DNA of 64,000 nucleotides from Methylobacterium sp. C25 (GCF_021352225.1 NZ_JAAUVI010000002.1:620001-684000); one strand, 5' to 3'. Counted from the first letter of the stretch, positions 34,963-44,660 are shown. The notes: generated by a model from the letters alone, not told the origin. Program-made: numbers and translations.

Positions 34963-35982
34963 TCACGCGTTCGACACCGCGACGAGGCGCTGCAGGGTCG
35001 CGAGGGCCGCACCCGTATCGATGGCGTTCTGCGCTCGCGCGACACCGTCGGCCAGGGTGTCGGCGCGGTCGGCCATGAGCAGGCCTGCGGCCGCGTTGAT
35101 GACCGCGATGTCGCGATAGGCGTTGCGCGCCCCCTCCAGCACCTGGACCAGCGCCCTAGCGTTGTGGTCGGGGTCGCCGCCGCGCAAGTCTTCGAGGGTC
35201 GAGAGAACCAGACCGCATTCGCGCGGATCGATGCTGAAGGACGAGATCCGGCCGTTCTCCAGCGAGACCACGTGGGTCGGGCCAGTGACGGTGATTTCGT
35301 CGAGGCCATCCGAGCCGTGTACGGTCCAAACACGCCGCGAGCCGAGCTCAGCCAGTACCTGCGTCAGTGGCTCGGCCCAGGAGGGCATCGAGACGCCGAA
35401 AACCTGGGCCTTGACGCCCGCCGGGTTGGAAAGCGGGCCGAGCATGTTGAAGATCGTGCGGAACGGCAGTTCCTTCCGCACCGAGGCGACGTGGCGCATG
35501 GCGGCGTGATGCGTCTGCGCGAAGAGAAAGCACAGGCCCGCCTCTTCAAGGCAACGTGAGAGCCCTTCGGGCGCCATTTCCAGCTTTACACCGAGGGCCG
35601 CGAGCACGTCGGCGGCGCCGGAGCGGGAGGTAGCCGCACGATTGCCGTGCTTCGCCACCGGCACGCCGCACGCGGCGGTGATGATCGCAGCGAGCGTCGA
35701 GACATTGTAGCTGCCCGAATGGTCCCCGCCGGTGCCGACGATGTCGATGGCATCGGCCGGCGCAGCGACTGGAATCATGCGCGCACGCATCGCCTGCACG
35801 GCACCCACGATCTCTTCCGTGGTCTCACCCCTGACCCGCAGAGCCGCAAGAAAAGCCCCGGCCTGAACGGGCGTCACCTCACCCGAGAGCAGATCGTCGA
35901 AGGCTGCACGGGCTTCATCCCGGCTCAACGAGCCGCTGGCACCGATGGTCGCGAGATAGGGCTTGAAGGAGTCCATGGCCAT
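34963..35982 (-). CDS. trpD: Anthranilate phosphoribosyltransferase TrpD
   Basis: Enzyme of 339 residues transferring phosphoribose from PRPP to anthranilate. The PRPP loop is [14 protein letters not shown], followed by [19 protein letters not shown] and [22 protein letters not shown] 35982, with a second ATG at 35976. It follows trpG with a 166-bp repeat-bearing gap, and trpC is 45 bases downstream. Confidence 0.95.
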   Translation of the reverse strand: MAMDSFKPYLATIGASGSLSRDEARAAFDDLLSGEVTPVQAGAFLAALRVRGETTEEIVGAVQAMRARMIPVAAPADAIDIVGTGGDHSGSYNVSTLAAIITAACGVPVAKHGNRAATSRSGAADVLAALGVKLEMAPEGLSRCLEEAGLCFLFAQTHHAAMRHVASVRKELPFRTIFNMLGPLSNPAGVKAQVFGVSMPSWAEPLTQVLAELGSRRVWTVHGSDGLDEITVTGPTHVVSLENGRISSFSIDPRECGLVLSTLEDLRGGDPDHNARALVQVLEGARNAYRDIAVINAAAGLLMADRADTLADGVARAQNAIDTGAALATLQRLVAVSNA

Positions 35983-36000
35983 GGAGCCGTTCGCTGGAGA

Positions 36001-36130
36001 ACCCTCTCCCCTCCGCAGGAGAGGGTAGCCTTCGCGTCAACGAAGGCAGGGAGAGACGGCGCTGTTTCGGGAGACATAGCCCCGGCCCCTCCCCGCCTGC
36101 ACGGCAGGCACCCTCCCCCCACAGAAGGGG
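36001..36130. repeat. Multi-hairpin intergenic element in trp operon
   Basis: Contains ACCCTCTCC / GGAGAGGGT arms (36001-36026), then a GCCTTCG / CGAAGGC dyad, and further CT- and GA-rich stretches with GCCTGCACGGCAGGC. The pattern resembles dispersed palindromic intergenic elements in alphaproteobacteria. It lies between trpG and trpD. Confidence 0.55.
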
Positions 36131-36148
36131 AAGAGAAAAGGTTGAGCT

Positions 36149-36763
36149 TCAATGCACGCCGGCACGGCCGGAGTCACGCTCGGCTCGCCACGCTGCGGCG
36201 ATGTCGAGGAAATTGCTCACGATTTGCGCGCCGTGATGCGAGAGGATGCTCTCGGGATGGAACTGAACGCCATGCACCGGAAGGGTTGCGTGCTGCATGC
36301 CCATGACGAGGCCGTTCGCTTCAGCGGTGATCTTCAGGGTCTCGGGAAAGGTTGCGCGATCGACGACGAGAGAGTGGTAGCGCGTCGCCTGGAAGGCGTC
36401 GTTCAGGCCGCGGAAGATGCCTTCGGCGCGATGCGAGATCGTCGAGACCTTGCCATGCATCGGCGCGGGCGCCCGCACGACGTCGCCACCATAGGCCTGG
36501 CCGATCGACTGCAGCCCCAGGCAAACTCCGAAGATCGGGATCTCTCCGCCGAGTTCGCGCACCACGTCGAGACAGATCCCGGCTTCGTTCGGCGTGCAGG
36601 GGCCGGGCGAAAGCACGATCGCATCCGGCGCCCGCTCGCGGACCCCGTCGATGCCGATCTCGTCGTTGCGCACGACGTCGATGCCGCCGCAGAGCGGGCC
36701 GATGAGGTGCACGAGATTCCAAGTGAAGGAATCATAGTTGTCGATGACGAGGACGTTGGACAT
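36149..36763 (-). CDS. trpG: Anthranilate synthase glutamine amidotransferase subunit TrpG
   Basis: Class I glutamine amidotransferase of 204 residues supplying ammonia to TrpE. The triad is Cys81 (GVCLGLQSIGQAYGG), His169 and Glu171 (VQFHPESI). ATG 36763 gives the usual MSNVLVIDNYDSFT N-terminus. The partner TrpE is upstream with a VOC gene between. Confidence 0.95.
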   Translation of the reverse strand: MSNVLVIDNYDSFTWNLVHLIGPLCGGIDVVRNDEIGIDGVRERAPDAIVLSPGPCTPNEAGICLDVVRELGGEIPIFGVCLGLQSIGQAYGGDVVRAPAPMHGKVSTISHRAEGIFRGLNDAFQATRYHSLVVDRATFPETLKITAEANGLVMGMQHATLPVHGVQFHPESILSHHGAQIVSNFLDIAAAWRAERDSGRAGVH

Positions 36764-36851
36764 CGCGGGCGATCGGACGGAACTCACGGCATCAGGCTTT
36801 CGCCGCTCAGCCGGGCAACGTCAATCGCCCCGTTGGTTCGGTCTTCGTGGC

Positions 36852-37640
36852 TCAGGTCCCGTCGCGACGGCCAACGATCGCGAATTGCGCGCCTTGCGGG
36901 TCCGACGCCTGGACGACCCACATCCCGCCGGGAACCTCCATCGGCCCATTCATGATGGCTCCGCCCGCCTGCCGCAGGCGCTCGGTGGCCGCATCGATCT
37001 CTTCGACATTGACGTAATAGAGCCAGCTGGGGGCCGGCGGCCCGGGCAGGTTCATCATGCCACCGGTTGCCATGCCGTCGAGGGGCGCGTTCCTGGCGTG
37101 GAAGAGTTGGTAGACGCCCATCGGGCCGATATCGATGCTCTCGCCCTTCCGCCAACCGAACAGGGTCTCGTAGAAGCTGAAGGACGATGGCCAGTCGTGC
37201 GCGTAGAGTTCGTGCCAGCCGAAATGGCCGGCCGTGCCTGGCGCTGGTGCAGGCGGTGGCGTGCCGTCCCCGCGGAATAGAACGAACTTGGCCCCTTGTG
37301 GATCGGCCACCACCGCGAAGCGACCGATGGAGGGGATGTCCGCCGGCGGCCTGTGGATCGTCCCACCGGCCCGCATCACGGCCTCGGCCTTCGCATCCAC
37401 ATCGGCGACCGCGACATAGCCGATCCAACCCGGCTTGCCGCCATGTTGTCGCACCTCGGCCGGGATCTCCATGATACCGGCGACCCGGTGCTCACCGACG
37501 CGGGCCAGGGTATAGCGCATGTCTGGATGGCCGGAATCGACGAGGCTCCAGCCGACGACCTTCGCATAAAAGGCTTCCGCGGCTTTCGGATCGTCCGTCA
37601 TCAGTTCGTACCAGACGAAGCTGCCTTCGGTGGTTATCAT
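36852..37640 (-). CDS. VOC-family (glyoxalase-like) two-domain protein inside the trp operon
   Basis: Vicinal-oxygen-chelate protein of 262 residues built from two similar halves (about 5-125, starting GSFVWYELMTDDPKAAEAFY, and 137-258, starting FGWHELYAHDWPSSFSFY). The best-matching relatives are glyoxalase/bleomycin-resistance-type and CFP-30B-like proteins. Its role is not known, and many such proteins are non-catalytic. A GGAGGCGTCG ribosome site precedes ATG 37640. It interrupts the usual trpE-trpG adjacency. Not a clear tryptophan enzyme. Confidence 0.8.
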   Translation of the reverse strand: MITTEGSFVWYELMTDDPKAAEAFYAKVVGWSLVDSGHPDMRYTLARVGEHRVAGIMEIPAEVRQHGGKPGWIGYVAVADVDAKAEAVMRAGGTIHRPPADIPSIGRFAVVADPQGAKFVLFRGDGTPPPAPAPGTAGHFGWHELYAHDWPSSFSFYETLFGWRKGESIDIGPMGVYQLFHARNAPLDGMATGGMMNLPGPPAPSWLYYVNVEEIDAATERLRQAGGAIMNGPMEVPGGMWVVQASDPQGAQFAIVGRRDGT

Positions 37641-37744
37641 CGACGCCTCCGATACGGTCGTTGCGCGACTCAGCGCAGTCTACACCCGATCAGGCGCTAG
37701 CCGCGTGGGCACTTTGCAGGCTTCGCGAAGGCCAAACGGGGAGC

Positions 37745-39265
37745 CTACTGCCCCCGTCGCGCCCGGCTTGCGAACTGGACCGCATCCTCGGCCGCGCGAA
37801 ACAGCGCCTTGGCCTTGTTCACGCATTCCTGCTGTTCGGATTGCGGATCGGAATCGTAGACGATGCCAGCGCCAGCCTGCACATGCATTCGGCCGTCCTT
37901 CACGATTGCCGTGCGCAGAACGATGCAGGTGTCCATCTCACCGCGCGCGCCAAAATAGCCAATGCAGCCGCCATAAGGGCCGCGCTTCTCGCGCTCCAGC
38001 TCGTCGATGATTTCCATCGCCCGAACCTTCGGCGCGCCTGAGACCGTGCCGGCGGGGAAGCCCGCAGCCAACGCCGAGAGCGTGTCGTGCCTCGGGTCGA
38101 GGTCGCCCTCGACGTTCGAGACGATGTGCATGACCTGGCTGTAGAATTCGAGAAAGAACGAACCCGTCACCGTCACCGTGCCGAGCTTCGAGACGCGGCC
38201 GACATCGTTACGGCCGAGGTCGAGCAGCATCAGGTGCTCGGAGCGCTCTTTCGGATCGGCCAAGAGTTCATCTGCAAGCGCTTTGTCTTCGGCAGGAGTC
38301 GCGCCGCGGCGGCGCGTGCCGGCAATTGGACGGATCGTGACCTTGTCGTCGCGCACCCGCACCAGAATCTCCGGGGACGAACAGACCACCTGGAATTCCG
38401 AAAAGTCGAGGTAGCAGAGGAACGGCGCAGGGTTGGTGCGGCGCAGGCTCCGGTAGAGCGCGAAGGCCGGCAGCGTGAACGGCGCCTCGAAGCGCTGCGA
38501 CAGCACCACCTGGAAGATGTCGCCGGCGACGATGTACTCCTTCGCCTTCGCCACCATCCTCAGATACTCGTCCGGCGGCGTGTTCGAGACGGGCGTCGGC
38601 TGCGAGAGGCCGGCGGCGTCGATCCGCGCCTCGATCGGCAGAGGTGCCTCGAGCGCCGACGTGGCACGGTCGATGCGGTCGAGAGCGGCCTCGTAGGCCG
38701 CCCTGGCTGAGATGCCCTCGGCCGGGCGCACGGGCGTCACCACGGTAAGCTGGTCGGCCACCGCGTCGAAGATCACCATCACGCGGGGGCGGATCAACAT
38801 CGCGTCTGGCACGCCGAGCGGATCCGGGTTCGGCTCGGGCAGCCGCTCCATGCGGCGGACCATGTCGTATCCGAGATAGCCGAACAGACCAGCCGCCATC
38901 GGTGGCAGCGTCTCGCTGGCATCCTCGCCGATGGCGCTCTCGGCGATCAGCGCGCGCAGGGAGTCGAGCGGGTGCCGGTCATCCGGCACGAAATCGACGA
39001 GTGCCGCGTCGCGGGCGACAGCGGCCCCCTCGGTGCAGCGCCAGATCAGGTCGGGGTCGAGCCCGATCATCGAGTAGCGTCCGCGCACGGCACCGCCTTC
39101 GACGGATTCGAGCAGGAAGCCGGGCCCCGGATACTGCCCTTTCAGCTTGAGGAAGGCTGCAACCGGCGTCTCCAGGTCTGCCACCAGCGTCAAGCTGACG
39201 AGGCTGCCGCGGCCCGCTTCGTACGAACGAGCAAATCCCTCGAAGCGGTCCGTCTCGGCGTGCAT
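37745..39265 (-). CDS. trpE: Anthranilate synthase component I TrpE
   Basis: Chorismate-binding enzyme of 506 residues. The N-terminal LLES motif (FLLESVEGG) is in the tryptophan feedback site; the catalytic part has IRPIAGTRRRGATPAEDKAL, AGFPAGTVSGAPKVRAMEII and CIGYFGARGEMDTCIVLRTA. ATG 39265 overlaps the ppiD stop (ATGA). No leader peptide or attenuator is visible since ppiD lies directly upstream, so control is probably enzyme feedback plus the ppiD promoter. Confidence 0.95.
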   Translation of the reverse strand: MHAETDRFEGFARSYEAGRGSLVSLTLVADLETPVAAFLKLKGQYPGPGFLLESVEGGAVRGRYSMIGLDPDLIWRCTEGAAVARDAALVDFVPDDRHPLDSLRALIAESAIGEDASETLPPMAAGLFGYLGYDMVRRMERLPEPNPDPLGVPDAMLIRPRVMVIFDAVADQLTVVTPVRPAEGISARAAYEAALDRIDRATSALEAPLPIEARIDAAGLSQPTPVSNTPPDEYLRMVAKAKEYIVAGDIFQVVLSQRFEAPFTLPAFALYRSLRRTNPAPFLCYLDFSEFQVVCSSPEILVRVRDDKVTIRPIAGTRRRGATPAEDKALADELLADPKERSEHLMLLDLGRNDVGRVSKLGTVTVTGSFFLEFYSQVMHIVSNVEGDLDPRHDTLSALAAGFPAGTVSGAPKVRAMEIIDELEREKRGPYGGCIGYFGARGEMDTCIVLRTAIVKDGRMHVQAGAGIVYDSDPQSEQQECVNKAKALFRAAEDAVQFASRARRGQ

Positions 39266-41166
39266 CAATACTCGCCGCCCAAGGCGCGCTTGAACGCGGT
39301 CTGGTTGACAGTGACGCCGGCGTTCTTCTGGACGTCGGCGATGTATTCGCCGAGCACGTCGTCGGAGAGGGCCGTGCGAAAGCTCTTCTCAGCGTTCTTG
39401 TCGGTCGGCATGCCCGCCACGAAGGCAGGCATCTCGGCGCGCGTGATCTTGTAGACCGCGCGGTTCTCGCCCGAGGGCGCCGAGCCGGCCTTGTCGACGG
39501 CGGTGGCGAAGATGCGATCGATCACCTCGGTGCTGAGATCATCCTTGGCTTGGTTTCGCGCGAGATTGTCGACTGTTTTCGTCTTGACGCCGGCAGATTC
39601 GGCGACCGCCTCCGGGGCTTCGCCCTTGTCGAGCCTCTCCACCAGTTCCTTGGCCTTCGCTGTGAGACGCTTCGAGGTCTCGGATTCCTTCCAGCCTTTG
39701 GTCGCCTCGTCGCGGACCTCGTCGAGGGGCTTGTCATGCGCCGCGTCGATCTTGGTCACGTCGTACCAGATATAGCCGCCGGACTTGGTGCGCAGGGCTT
39801 CGCTATCGCCCCCCATCTCCGAGCGGAAAGCGGCGGCAAGCGTCGTGTCGGCATCCGGGATGCCATCCACCTTCTTCCCGGCGGCATCCTTGCCCTGGGC
39901 ATCGACGGCCGGAACCGTCACGAGTGAGAGCTCGCGCTCCTTGGCGATGTCGGCAAGCGACTTGCCGCTGGCGCGGGCATCCTCGATCGCGTCGTGCGTA
40001 GTCTCCAGGCCATCGCGGGCGCGCTGCAGCGCCATGGTCTTGCGGATCTCGTCCTTGACCTCGTCGAACGGCTTCTGCGTCGCAGGTTCGATGGCCGTGA
40101 CGCGCAGCAGCACGGTGCCGAAGCGACCCTTCACTGGTGCGCTGACCTTGTCCTTCTCCAGTGCGAAGGCCGCGTCGCCCACGGCCGGATCGAACAGCTC
40201 GGCTTTGGTCAGGTTGCCGAGCGACAGGTTCTTGGCATCGACACCGCGAGCGGTCGCCGTCACCTCGAAGGGTACCTCGCCGCTCTCGATCTGCTTGCGG
40301 GCCGTCTCGGCGGTCGCCTCGTCAGGGAACGTGATCTGCTCGATGGTACGACGCTCCGGGCTGCCGTATTTGGCGGCGTTGGCATCATAGATCTTTCGAG
40401 CGTCCTCGTCGGTGATGGCGTCGGGCTTGGCCAGCGCCTCAGGATCGAGGACGAGCAAGTTCAGGGACCTGGTCTCTGCTGCGCGGAAGGTGCCCTTGTT
40501 GTTGTCGTAGTAAGTCTTCAGTTCCTCGTCCGTCGGGGCCGGGATGTCGCCTGCAGCGGCCGGTGTCAGCATCAGCACGGCAGCGGTTCGGCGCTCGGTC
40601 GAATAGCGGTGCACCGCTTCCCGCAGAGCCTGTGGGACGGGTAGTTCGGCCGTCACAGCGTCGGCGAGTTGGAGACGGGCGGCAACCGAGCGCTGCTCGC
40701 GCACGAACATGGCCTCGTTGATGCCGGCGCGGCTTAAGGTATGGTAGAAGAGGGTACGGTCGAACTTTCCGTCGGTGCCCTTGAAGGCCTGCTCCTCACG
40801 GATCGCGCGCAGCACCGCCTCGTCCGAGATGGCGAGACCGAGATCGGATGTCTTCTGGTCGAGCGCCGCCTCCGTGATCAGCTGGCTCAGCACCTGCCGC
40901 TCCAGGCCAAGTGCTCGGGCCTGTTCCGGCGTCAGCACGCGCTTGAGCTGCTGCTGGTAGCGGTTGAGCTGGTTCTGGTAGGCGGTGCGCACCGATTCCG
41001 CGGAGATCTGCGTCTTGCCGACAGTCGCAACGGCCGTGCTCGAGCCTCCGCGAAAAAACTCTTCGACGCCGAAGATCGCGACGCCCGCGATCAGGAAAAA
41101 GAAGATCACCGACATCACGATCTTGCCGAGCCAATGCTGGCTCGCGTTGCGGATGTTCTGGAGCAT
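39265..41166 (-). CDS. ppiD: PpiD-like membrane-anchored peptidyl-prolyl isomerase (SurA_N)
   Basis: Periplasmic folding factor of 633 residues. One N-terminal membrane anchor (KIVMSVIFFFLIAGVAIFG, about 16-34), then the SurA N-like chaperone domain and a parvulin-type domain in the middle (about 250-380), with a long helical C-terminal part. ATG 41166 gives MLQNIRNASQHWLGKIVM, the usual PpiD start. The ppiD-trpE arrangement is common in alphaproteobacteria. It diverges from tpiA. Confidence 0.92.
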   Translation of the reverse strand: MLQNIRNASQHWLGKIVMSVIFFFLIAGVAIFGVEEFFRGGSSTAVATVGKTQISAESVRTAYQNQLNRYQQQLKRVLTPEQARALGLERQVLSQLITEAALDQKTSDLGLAISDEAVLRAIREEQAFKGTDGKFDRTLFYHTLSRAGINEAMFVREQRSVAARLQLADAVTAELPVPQALREAVHRYSTERRTAAVLMLTPAAAGDIPAPTDEELKTYYDNNKGTFRAAETRSLNLLVLDPEALAKPDAITDEDARKIYDANAAKYGSPERRTIEQITFPDEATAETARKQIESGEVPFEVTATARGVDAKNLSLGNLTKAELFDPAVGDAAFALEKDKVSAPVKGRFGTVLLRVTAIEPATQKPFDEVKDEIRKTMALQRARDGLETTHDAIEDARASGKSLADIAKERELSLVTVPAVDAQGKDAAGKKVDGIPDADTTLAAAFRSEMGGDSEALRTKSGGYIWYDVTKIDAAHDKPLDEVRDEATKGWKESETSKRLTAKAKELVERLDKGEAPEAVAESAGVKTKTVDNLARNQAKDDLSTEVIDRIFATAVDKAGSAPSGENRAVYKITRAEMPAFVAGMPTDKNAEKSFRTALSDDVLGEYIADVQKNAGVTVNQTAFKRALGGEY

Positions 41167-41192
41167 GATGTCGCCCGGATGACGCCTATGCG

Positions 41193-41216
41193 CCCCTTTC
41201 CGCCAAGGAAAAGGGG
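41193..41216. repeat. Hairpin in ppiD/tpiA divergent region
   Basis: CCCCTTTCC and GGAAAAGGGG form a near-perfect stem. The pattern is related to the dispersed CT/GA-rich elements such as that at 36001-36130. It lies 27 bases upstream of the ppiD start. Confidence 0.4.
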
Positions 41217-41379
41217 TTTGGAATGAGGGGCTCGCGATAGACCATCCGCGGCGCGGCGCAAAGGGTGGAGACGGCCGCCGGCTGTGATGGGGAAACGGGA
41301 TTTCGTCCGTTTGCGCGCCCAAGCTTGCTCTGATAGGCCGCCAGGATCACAGAATAACAATCGAGGAGACGGGACCACG

Positions 41380-42144
41380 ATGGCGAGCGAAGCACGGCGT
41401 CCGCTGGTTGCAGGCAACTGGAAGATGAACGGGCTGCGCTCCTCGATCAAAACCGTCGAGGCCGTCCGAGACGGTCTCTCCCCTGCCCTCACCGACAAGA
41501 TTGACGTCCTGATCTGTCCGCCCGCGACGCTGATCGCGTCCTGCGTCGCCGCGGTGGCCGGCTCGCCCATCGCCATCGGCGGCCAGAATCTGCATGCGCG
41601 TGAGAGCGGGGCATTCACAGGCTCGATCTCGGCCGAGATGCTCGCCGATCTCGGCGCCCGCTACGTGATCCTCGGTCACTCCGAGCGGCGCGCCTACCAC
41701 CACGAGACCGACAACGGCGTCCACGCCAAGGCACTTGGTGCTCGCCGCGCGGGCCTGTGCGGCATCATCTGCGTCGGTGAGACCGAGGACGAGCGCGAGG
41801 AAGGCCGCACCCTCGACATCGTGCGCGCACAGCTTGGTCTCGGCGTCCCCAAAGGCGCCACCGCCGCAGATACCGTAATCGCCTATGAACCGGTCTGGGC
41901 AATCGGTACGGGCAAGACGCCGTCGACCGCCGACATCGCCGAGGTGCACGCTTCGCTGCGCGACATGCTCGGCACAATGGTCGGCCCAGACGAAGCGGAG
42001 AAGGTGCGGATCCTGTACGGCGGCTCGGTGAAAGCGAAGAACGCCCGCGAGTTGATGGCTGTCGAGGACGTCGACGGCGCTCTCGTCGGCGGTGCCAGCC
42101 TCGTCGCCGAGGACTTTTTGGGTATCTGCGCGGCTTACTCGTAA
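41380..42144 (+). CDS. tpiA: Triosephosphate isomerase TpiA
   Basis: TIM-barrel isomerase of 254 residues interconverting DHAP and glyceraldehyde 3-phosphate. The start [11 protein letters not shown] has the catalytic Lys, [10 protein letters not shown] the electrophile His, and [17 protein letters not shown] the catalytic Glu; ILYGGSVK is the phosphate site. ATG 41380 after GAGGAG. Divergent from ppiD. Confidence 0.96.
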   Translation: MASEARRPLVAGNWKMNGLRSSIKTVEAVRDGLSPALTDKIDVLICPPATLIASCVAAVAGSPIAIGGQNLHARESGAFTGSISAEMLADLGARYVILGHSERRAYHHETDNGVHAKALGARRAGLCGIICVGETEDEREEGRTLDIVRAQLGLGVPKGATAADTVIAYEPVWAIGTGKTPSTADIAEVHASLRDMLGTMVGPDEAEKVRILYGGSVKAKNARELMAVEDVDGALVGGASLVAEDFLGICAAYS

Positions 42145-42235
42145 GAGCCACAGACGGCACGGCGCGGTACGAGATCAGTATCGAATACCGGGCACGTGGC
42201 CCCACACATGCTTTCGCACAGGCTCAAGCGGAACC

Positions 42236-42760
42236 ATGAGCTTGACCGTAAGTTTTCCGGTCATGATCCATTTGAAGTCAACGCTCGCGATTTCCGCGAT
42301 CATGCTTGCCGGATTGGTGGCGGCTTCGCCGTTTCCGTATTCGAGCGCTCGTGAAACGGTTAAGCCGCGCTACACGGCTTCGGTGAAGCCGGTCTCCGTG
42401 GCCGAGGTGGCGACCGTTCCGACAGCCGCCGTCACATGGACCGATCCGCCGGTGAAAGCTCCGCCGCCGGCCGACCAGCCGCTCGTGGCGGCGAGCGCCC
42501 CTGCAATTCCGGAGCCCGAGACCGTCGCCCCGTCGCCGGTACGCCAAGTCTCGGCGCAGGCCAAACCCGAGCAGACACGTCGTCGCAAGATCGCCCGTGC
42601 TGCGATGCGTCAGCGCCAAGCCGCAATGCGCCAGGCAGGCCAACGGAACTCGCGGCAACCAGAGACGCACGTCGCGGCCGGAGCCGCCCCGGCTAGTGCA
42701 TCGCGGATCGATCCGATCGGCGACATTCTCCGCGGCCTCGGCCTCGGCAAGCAGGGCTGA
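42236..42760 (+). CDS. Hypothetical secreted or membrane-anchored protein, Pro/Ala rich
   Basis: Protein of 174 residues with an N-terminal hydrophobic segment (LAISAIMLAGLVAASPFPY) and a long Pro/Ala/Val-rich, then Arg/Gln-rich body. I do not recognise a domain. ATG 42236 is followed by another at 42263, which begins directly before the hydrophobic stretch and could be the real start. Location, 91 bases after tpiA and convergent with rcdA, says nothing about function. Confidence 0.5.
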   Translation: MSLTVSFPVMIHLKSTLAISAIMLAGLVAASPFPYSSARETVKPRYTASVKPVSVAEVATVPTAAVTWTDPPVKAPPPADQPLVAASAPAIPEPETVAPSPVRQVSAQAKPEQTRRRKIARAAMRQRQAAMRQAGQRNSRQPETHVAAGAAPASASRIDPIGDILRGLGLGKQG

Positions 42761-42781
42761 TCCCCGGCCCTCCGGTCCTCG

Positions 42782-43315
42782 TCATAAGCCGCCGAAAGCC
42801 GAGCGGAGCAAGCCCTGCTGAGCCGCTACTGGGCTCTCGACAGGACGGGGCGTCGGCCGATCTTCTGCGATGAGCCCGTCGAGGTGGAGAATGCGGGCGT
42901 GCAGCCGACGAGAGCGCCCGACGAGGTCCTGAAGCTGCTCTGGCAGCAGACCAAAGCCGTTGCCCTCGTCCACCATTCGGGTTTCGGCTGCGGTTAGTTT
43001 TACGCGGCGCTTTTCTTCCTGCGCCTGGCCGTGCGTGATCTCGCCCTCGGCCACCGCCCTTTGCACTAAGAGCCACGAGGCGATCTGCATCAGCCGCGTC
43101 GTGAGGCGCATGCTCTCGCCAGCATAGGCCAGCGTCGCTTCTCGCGAGGCACCGCGCGATTCGTCGCGTCCGTTCCCGTCGAGATACGCGGCGGTCTCCT
43201 CGACCAGGGCCATGCCGTCGCGAAACAGCGACTTAAAGCTCTCGGAGGCGACATAGGTCTCCCCGAAGCTTACCCAGTCGTTCTCGTCACGGAACATGAC
43301 ATCCAAGCCGGTCAT
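42782..43315 (-). CDS. rcdA: RcdA-like regulator of CtrA degradation (DUF1465)
   Basis: Helical protein of 177 residues in the DUF1465/RcdA family. In Caulobacter RcdA is an adaptor that helps ClpXP remove CtrA at the swarmer-to-stalked transition. Matches are in the N-terminal half (SFGETYVASESFKSLFRDGM) and the helices around LTTRLMQIASWLLVQRAVAE. ATG 43315 follows AGGAGG. The C-terminal tail, which handles targets in Caulobacter, is present but poorly conserved. Other cell-cycle partners (ctrA, cpdR, popA) are not in this window. Confidence 0.85.
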   Translation of the reverse strand: MTGLDVMFRDENDWVSFGETYVASESFKSLFRDGMALVEETAAYLDGNGRDESRGASREATLAYAGESMRLTTRLMQIASWLLVQRAVAEGEITHGQAQEEKRRVKLTAAETRMVDEGNGFGLLPEQLQDLVGRSRRLHARILHLDGLIAEDRPTPRPVESPVAAQQGLLRSAFGGL

Positions 43316-43428
43316 CGTGCCTCCTGCGGCTCACCCACGCGGCGCTCGCTCGAACAAGCGAATCCGCGGGCTGACGACACGAACCTAGCGCATTGCGCGG
43401 CGGCCGCACCGTTTACCGAGGCTTAACG

Positions 43429-43608
43429 TTAATCCGGCGCCCTTGTGCCACGGCTCCCGGTCGCAAGCACGTGATCGTGCGGCTTGGCATCGTGCGGCTT
43501 GACCAGCGCAAGAAAAAAGCCGCCCCGCAGGACGGCTGTGATGAAGTCGAACAGGGAGGCATCAAACAAAGTGGACAGAACCCACTCGACGTCCAGCAGG
43601 CTGGACAT
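43429..43608 (-). CDS. Possible small protein, 59 aa, one hydrophobic segment
   Basis: Frame from ATG 43608 (MSSLLDVEWVLSTLFDASLF, then DFITAVLRGGFFLALVKPHD) in the 426-bp gap between rcdA and the acetyltransferase. The hydrophobic stretch suggests a peripheral or single-span membrane peptide. No family is recognised and no strong ribosome site is seen; the opposite strand has a poorer frame. Low confidence. Confidence 0.35.
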   Translation of the reverse strand: MSSLLDVEWVLSTLFDASLFDFITAVLRGGFFLALVKPHDAKPHDHVLATGSRGTRAPD

Positions 43609-43741
43609 GGGCCGGTCATAGACCGGAAAGGTTAACGGACCGTTGCGGCCTCGGGGCCGCGCCCCTCTTGTCTTCGTGCTGCGTGTCCGCACTTTGAGGC
43701 GCGGGGCCGCTCCGGTCCGAGGCAATGGCACGGGAGACAGC

Positions 43742-44308
43742 GTGGACAAGAGCGAAAAGCAGAAGATGCTGGCCGGCGAACTCTACCTGCCGGGTGATCC
43801 CGAGATCCAAGCGGACATCGCTGCGAACAAGGAGTGGATGGCGCGCTACAATGCGGCCTTGGCCGCCCCGCCGTCCGAGCGGCGCGCGCTGCTGGTCGAG
43901 CGCTTCGCCCATGTCGGCGCCGAGGCGGTGATCAGGCCGCCATTTTTCTGCGATTACGGCTTCAATATCAGCATCGGCGCCGGTGCCTTCATGAACTTCA
44001 ACTGCGTGATTCTCGATGTCTGCTCCGTCAGCATCGGCGACGGCACGCAGATCGGCCCAGCCGTGCAGATCTACGCGGCCGACCATCCGCGTGAGGCGGA
44101 GCCGCGCCGGCAAGGCCTCGAATTCGGGCGACCTGTCGTGATCGGGCGTAACGTCTGGATCGGCGGGGGCGCCATCATCGTTCCTGGTGTCACCGTGGGT
44201 GACGACGCGGTGATCGGTGCGGGTTCGGTGGTGACGCGGGACGTGCCCCCCGGCACGATCGTCGCCGGCAATCCAGCAAGGCCGATCCGGAAGCGGAGCG
44301 AGGGCTAG
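43742..44308 (+). CDS. Maltose/sugar O-acetyltransferase (hexapeptide repeat)
   Basis: Left-handed beta-helix acetyltransferase of 188 residues: N-terminal VDKSEKQKMLAGELYLPGD, hexapeptide repeats (NISIGAGAFMNFNCVILDVC), the catalytic His in AADHPREAE, and the ending GAGSVVTRDVPPGTIVAGNP. It matches maltose acetyltransferase/NodL relatives that acetylate sugars with acetyl-CoA. GTG 43742 follows a GGGAG site. Acceptor uncertain. It stands alone before rpmH. Confidence 0.88.
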   Translation: MDKSEKQKMLAGELYLPGDPEIQADIAANKEWMARYNAALAAPPSERRALLVERFAHVGAEAVIRPPFFCDYGFNISIGAGAFMNFNCVILDVCSVSIGDGTQIGPAVQIYAADHPREAEPRRQGLEFGRPVVIGRNVWIGGGAIIVPGVTVGDDAVIGAGSVVTRDVPPGTIVAGNPARPIRKRSEG

Positions 44309-44484
44309 AAATCGCTCCGTAGAATTGACTTGGTCAGGACCATCCGCCATAAGCCCGCGCCAAGTGATGCGGCGCCCTCGTGGGCGCTCTTTGCGCTTGC
44401 CGACACATCTTTAAACGGACGGACCTGTCCTCAGCGCGCTCAGGCGCCGCTTGGACCGTCATCCCGTCGCCCGGAGTTCACGTC

Positions 44485-44619
44485 ATGAAGAGAACCTATC
44501 AGCCGAGCAAGCTCGTCCGGAAGCGCCGTCATGGCTTCCGCGCGCGCATGGCGACCGCCGGCGGCCGTAAGGTCATTGCCGCCCGCCGTGCCCATGGCCG
44601 CAAGAAGCTATCCGCCTAA
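44485..44619 (+). CDS. rpmH: 50S ribosomal protein L34
   Basis: Ribosomal protein L34 of 44 residues, [20 protein letters not shown] and so on, ending [16 protein letters not shown] 44485. First gene of the conserved rpmH-rnpA-yidC cluster, 41 bases before rnpA. No DnaA gene is nearby. Confidence 0.97.
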   Translation: MKRTYQPSKLVRKRRHGFRARMATAGGRKVIAARRAHGRKKLSA

Positions 44620-44660
44620 GACGGCGCGCCGGCCCGCCAGGGCCGGATCTCAGGGACCCG

